Positions 45,855-48,648 of a stretch of DNA of 48,648 nt are shown here, one piece after another. The notes beneath the pieces are model-generated. The model did not search any database. It was given only the letters and a program-made list of their open reading frames with translations, and was not told where the DNA came from. Within the stretch, counting starts at the first letter, position 1; each line of letters begins with the position of its first letter. This DNA is from an uncultured Planctomycetaceae bacterium (lineage in GTDB: Bacteria > Planctomycetota > Planctomycetia > Planctomycetales > Planctomycetaceae), in assembly GCA_903924405.1 (NCBI GenBank), contig CAIYBH010000156.1, positions 1 to 48,648 on the forward strand, written 5' to 3'. The translations under genes and the position numbers were made by a program.

Positions 45855-46128
45855 GCAATTCAGGGAGAGACTGCAGCATTCGAACCGTGTTCGCGCTGTG
45901 GGTGGCTTGAAGGCCGTGGCGTGCAAGGGTTGCCTGCGACGTAGTGCGCAGCCAGTTCTCCGAATGTCGCCTGTTTTCAAGTAGCTGCACACCTGATTTA
46001 CTGCGGTCAGCACGTTCCGTGACTGGTCGGAAAACAAACTTCTTTCCAAGTCGTTTGGCTTCCGCGTTCGCTCCCTTCCACGCAACACTCAAGGCTCTGG
46101 TTCCTGTATTCACACTGGAAATCTGTTC

Positions 46129-47832
46129 ATGTCCGACACACAAAAGCTCAGCAAAGTCGAACTGCTCAAGGAAGCTTCTCACCAACTTCGCGGCACACTG
46201 GCCGAGGAAATCCTCAATGACAAGCCGGAGTTCTCCGACGACGCGGCCACGTTGCTGAAGCACCACGGCTCCTACCTTCAGGACGACCGCGATTCACGCA
46301 AGGCAAAGGACGAAGACGGTAAGGCAAAGGGCAAGCAGTACAGCTGCATGGTACGCACGCGGATTCCGGGGGGGCGTGTCACCGCCGAACAGTTCCTTGC
46401 AGAGCTGGATCTCTGCGAGCAACTGGCAAATGGCACACTGCGAATTACCAGCCGCCAGGGATTTCAGTTGCATGGCGTTCTGAAAAAAGATCTGCGAGAG
46501 AGTATCCGGGAAATCAACCGCATCAAGCTGACCACCTTTGCTGCCTGTGGTGACGTGAACCGCAACGTCATGGCCTGCCCGGCTCCAATTCGTAATAACG
46601 CAGTGCGCGACCAGGTTCAGGCGCTGGCCCTGGAGATGGCTGAGCACTTTCGCCCGCGAACCACGTCCTACTTTGATCTCTGGATGAAGGACGAAGACGG
46701 TCAGGAGACTGAGGCCACAGAATTCCAGCCAGTGGACGAGCCCATCTACGGAACGCGATATCTGCCACGAAAATTCAAGATGGCGATCGGCTTCCCTGAA
46801 GACAACTGTGTGGATCTTTACACGCAGGACCTGGGACTGATGGCGATTGTGGAGAACGACCAGATCATCGGCTACAACGTCCTCGCCGGCGGTGGCATGG
46901 GTCGCACGCCGTCCGCAGAGAAGACGTTCCCGGCACTGGCCAAAAGACTGACGTTCGCAACGCCGGCACAGGTCATCGCTGTCAGCGAAGCCATTGTCAA
47001 AGTTCAGCGCGACTATGGAAACCGTGAAGACCGCAAACGCGCCCGTCTCAAGTACCTGATTGCTGACTGGGGTGTTGATCGCTTCAAGGCGAAAGTTGAA
47101 GAATACTTCGGCAGTCCCCTTCCTGAACCACATCCGGCCGACGTCACCGGTGTCGACGATCATCTCGGCTGGCACGAGCAGGGCGATGGCCGACTTTTCC
47201 TCGGAATCAACGTCGAAAACGGTCGCATCAAGGATGAGGGATCTCTGCGATTGAAGTCCGGGTTGCGTGCCATTCTGCGTCGGTTTGGCATGGAAACCCG
47301 TTTGACCGCTCTGCAGAGTGTGCTGCTCTGTGATATCAATCCGCGTGATCGAGCAGAGATTGAGCAGATCATGGTGGACCATGGAATCAAAACGGCCGAG
47401 GAACTCTCGCTGATTCGCCGTTACTCCATCGCCTGCCCAGCCTTCCCCACCTGTGGACTGTCCATCACAGAATCCGAACGGGCTCTGCCCGGCATCATTG
47501 ACCAACTGGATGTCGAAGTCGCGCGACTGGGGCTGCAGTCAGCCAAGATTGCCGTGCACATGACAGGGTGTCCCAATGGCTGCGCCCGCCCCTACACGCC
47601 TGACATCGGACTTGTGGGCAAAGCGGTTGGTAAATACACGATGTTTATCGGTGGAAATCCCGAAGGCACACGGCTCGGTTTCATCTACCGCGACATGGTA
47701 GAACTCGACAACATCGTTCCAGTACTCGTCCCCCTGCTGCAGGCCTACAAGGCTCAACGCCAGGGCGGCGAATCCTTCGGTGATTTCTGCGCCCGAAAGG
47801 GGCTCGACGCGCTGCTGGAAATTGCCGGCTGA
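46129..47832 (+). CDS. Siroheme-dependent sulfite/nitrite reductase (hemoprotein)
   Basis: A 567-residue member of the siroheme/[4Fe-4S] reductase family (CysI/SiR and NirA). Cluster ligands are Cys436 and Cys442 (ACPAFPTC, C-x5-C) and Cys481 and Cys485 (GCPNGC, C-x3-C); the last bridges to siroheme. The half-domain motifs are seen (LRITSRQGFQLHG, AACGDVNRNVMACP and the FKMAIGFPEDNC segment). It performs six-electron reduction, sulfite to sulfide or nitrite to ammonia; sequence alone does not separate them safely, but the CPAFPTC/GCPNGC pattern and the GDVNRNV stretch lean to assimilatory sulfite reductase. ATG at 46129 with GGAAA upstream. No partner flavoprotein lies nearby. Confidence 0.9.
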   Translation: MSDTQKLSKVELLKEASHQLRGTLAEEILNDKPEFSDDAATLLKHHGSYLQDDRDSRKAKDEDGKAKGKQYSCMVRTRIPGGRVTAEQFLAELDLCEQLANGTLRITSRQGFQLHGVLKKDLRESIREINRIKLTTFAACGDVNRNVMACPAPIRNNAVRDQVQALALEMAEHFRPRTTSYFDLWMKDEDGQETEATEFQPVDEPIYGTRYLPRKFKMAIGFPEDNCVDLYTQDLGLMAIVENDQIIGYNVLAGGGMGRTPSAEKTFPALAKRLTFATPAQVIAVSEAIVKVQRDYGNREDRKRARLKYLIADWGVDRFKAKVEEYFGSPLPEPHPADVTGVDDHLGWHEQGDGRLFLGINVENGRIKDEGSLRLKSGLRAILRRFGMETRLTALQSVLLCDINPRDRAEIEQIMVDHGIKTAEELSLIRRYSIACPAFPTCGLSITESERALPGIIDQLDVEVARLGLQSAKIAVHMTGCPNGCARPYTPDIGLVGKAVGKYTMFIGGNPEGTRLGFIYRDMVELDNIVPVLVPLLQAYKAQRQGGESFGDFCARKGLDALLEIAG

Positions 47833-47857
47833 GCCAACGACGGCCTGACCGAACTCC

Positions 47858-47887
47858 GCAGTAAGCCACCCCCGGGTGGCTTACTGC
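47858..47887 (+). terminator. Strong hairpin between convergent reductase and nitrilase genes
   Basis: GCAGTAAGCCACC and GGTGGCTTACTGC form a perfect 13-bp stem with a CCCG loop, about 25 bases after the reductase stop. No long U-tract follows on either strand. It could end transcription from both converging genes or protect 3' ends. Confidence 0.6.
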
Positions 47888-47997
47888 ATTGACGGCCCGC
47901 GCCAGGACAGGCATTTCGGCCCTACCGACCCCGGGAACCACACTCGGCCTTGCAAAAGGTGCCTCCCACCTGAAAATCTGGTCGGCGGTCGATAAGT

Positions 47998-48648
47998 CTA
48001 CCCCAGCGGCTCTTCACGCCCGGGTCGCAGCAGCGTGTGCGGAGCAACAACCGGGCCGTACATTTCCGGCCTGCGATCAGCCATCCGATCGATCACATGC
48101 TTTCCCGGAACCCGTACGACACGTTTTGTTCGCGCCACCTGCGGGTCAATCTCTGTTCGCAGGACACCAGCCGTCGCCTCATCGAGACTGCAGATTGTCG
48201 CCCCACTGGGATGACAAATGCGGCTCTTGCCGATGAATGGAAATCCATTCTCGTGCCCCACGCGATTCACGGCCGCAAAATAAACTCCGTTCTCCATGGC
48301 GCGGGAATTCACCGAATAGTCAGCCATGTATGTCCCACCCGGCGGCCAATTCGTCGGAAGCAGAATCAGATCTGCCCCCTGCAAAGCCAACACGCGAGAC
48401 GCTTCCGGAAATCCACCATCATAACAAATCAGCATCCCGATCCGCACGCCCTCTGCCTCAAACACCTGAAACGGTCGATCTCCCGGTGTCGTGAACCGGT
48501 CAACCCCCAGCCATGGCAAGTGCACTTTACGGTAACTTCCAATCAATCCCGCCGGACCAATCAGGACAGCAGCGTTAAACACATCATTTCCGGATTTCTC
48601 AAGCATCCCGAACACGACGTGGGTTTTCAGCGAGGCACAAAGCTTTGC
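47998..48648 (-). CDS. Nitrilase-superfamily (carbon-nitrogen) hydrolase, N-terminus cut by window edge
   Basis: 216 residues of a nitrilase-like C-N hydrolase; the frame is open to base 48648, so the N-terminus is outside. The catalytic Lys is in GSYRKVHLP and the catalytic Cys in GMLICYDGGFPE; the Glu of the triad should be in the missing part. Further family motifs are NWPPGG and NRVGHENGFPF-IGKS. Members hydrolyse amides, N-carbamoyl compounds or nitriles; the substrate is not evident. It converges on the reductase gene across the 47858-47887 hairpin. Confidence 0.9.
   Translation of the reverse strand, partial: AKLCASLKTHVVFGMLEKSGNDVFNAAVLIGPAGLIGSYRKVHLPWLGVDRFTTPGDRPFQVFEAEGVRIGMLICYDGGFPEASRVLALQGADLILLPTNWPPGGTYMADYSVNSRAMENGVYFAAVNRVGHENGFPFIGKSRICHPSGATICSLDEATAGVLRTEIDPQVARTKRVVRVPGKHVIDRMADRRPEMYGPVVAPHTLLRPGREEPLG

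Larger units (their letters stand above)
45299..46128. other. Intergenic region, uvrB to sulfite reductase
   Basis: About 830 bases without a convincing gene. It contains four palindromic repeats (45433-45727) and a possible promoter (45826-45854) for the reductase. A CGGTG-T-GG / CC-CACCG stem-like stretch lies about 20-45 bases after the uvrB stop and may be its terminator. Confidence 0.55.

Noticed and set aside
46294..47505. Minus-strand frame of 403 residues opposite the reductase
   Set aside because: The plus-strand frame carries the full siroheme and iron-sulfur ligands; the antisense one has no domain character.

Overview
The window reads as part of a planctomycete chromosome, most likely order Planctomycetales; the genus cannot be fixed from sequence alone. 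The evidence is a DUF1559 protein with a pilin-type leader, a LEPR-XLL-type N-terminus on a giant secreted protein, a PQQ-like beta-propeller protein, a DUF1343 (NamZ) protein beside a sodium:solute symporter, a small cysteine-containing secreted protein, a Lys/Ala-only mini-protein and moderately high GC. Gene density is modest, intergenic gaps of 300-800 bases are common, and most genes stand alone or in pairs. No rRNA, tRNA, insertion sequence, phage gene or CRISPR array was recognised.

Left third (1-18770). A Ser/Thr protein kinase is cut by the left edge. Next comes one minus-strand gene of about 17.4 kb (1107-18491, 5794 aa). It encodes a modular surface or secreted protein: LEPR-XLL sorting segment, FG-GAP/VCBS repeats, four ~1-kb autotransporter-type beta modules, a right-handed beta-helix, six PKD domains, about 56 tandem ~20-residue Asp-rich repeats, an embedded metzincin-like metalloprotease, further PKD/cadherin/Fn3-like domains and a dockerin-like C-terminus. 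A good sigma70-type promoter (18742-18770) precedes it and a strong hairpin (1025-1070) follows it. This gene is the most striking item in the window.

Middle (19300-35600). In order: an EamA transporter with a closely coupled Tat-type amidase; recJ and a small FHA protein on the minus strand; an SDR oxidoreductase; a cysteine-containing secreted protein; a DUF1559 pseudopilin, a small lipoprotein and an exported two-domain AhpD-like protein in one direction; then a FabH/OleA-like thiolase, an exported PrxQ-type peroxiredoxin, a 31-aa Lys/Ala-rich histone-H1-like protein and a sugar isomerase-like TIM barrel in the other; and an AAA ATPase. The pseudopilin, lipoprotein and AhpD-like genes look like an envelope cassette. 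The exported AhpD-like protein and peroxiredoxin suggest peroxide or thiol redox chemistry outside the cytoplasm.

Right third (35700-48648). A PQQ-propeller protein is followed by an overlapping symporter-NamZ pair, which may be a muropeptide or N-acetylmuramic acid uptake and recycling module. A ParA-like ATPase then sits directly upstream of a CtpA-type S41 protease, followed by uvrB. A gap with four palindromic AGGTGC-ATG-GCACCT repeats leads to a siroheme sulfite/nitrite reductase. A nitrilase-family gene is cut by the right edge.

All calls come from reading motifs, domain order, start sites and spacing. No database search was possible.
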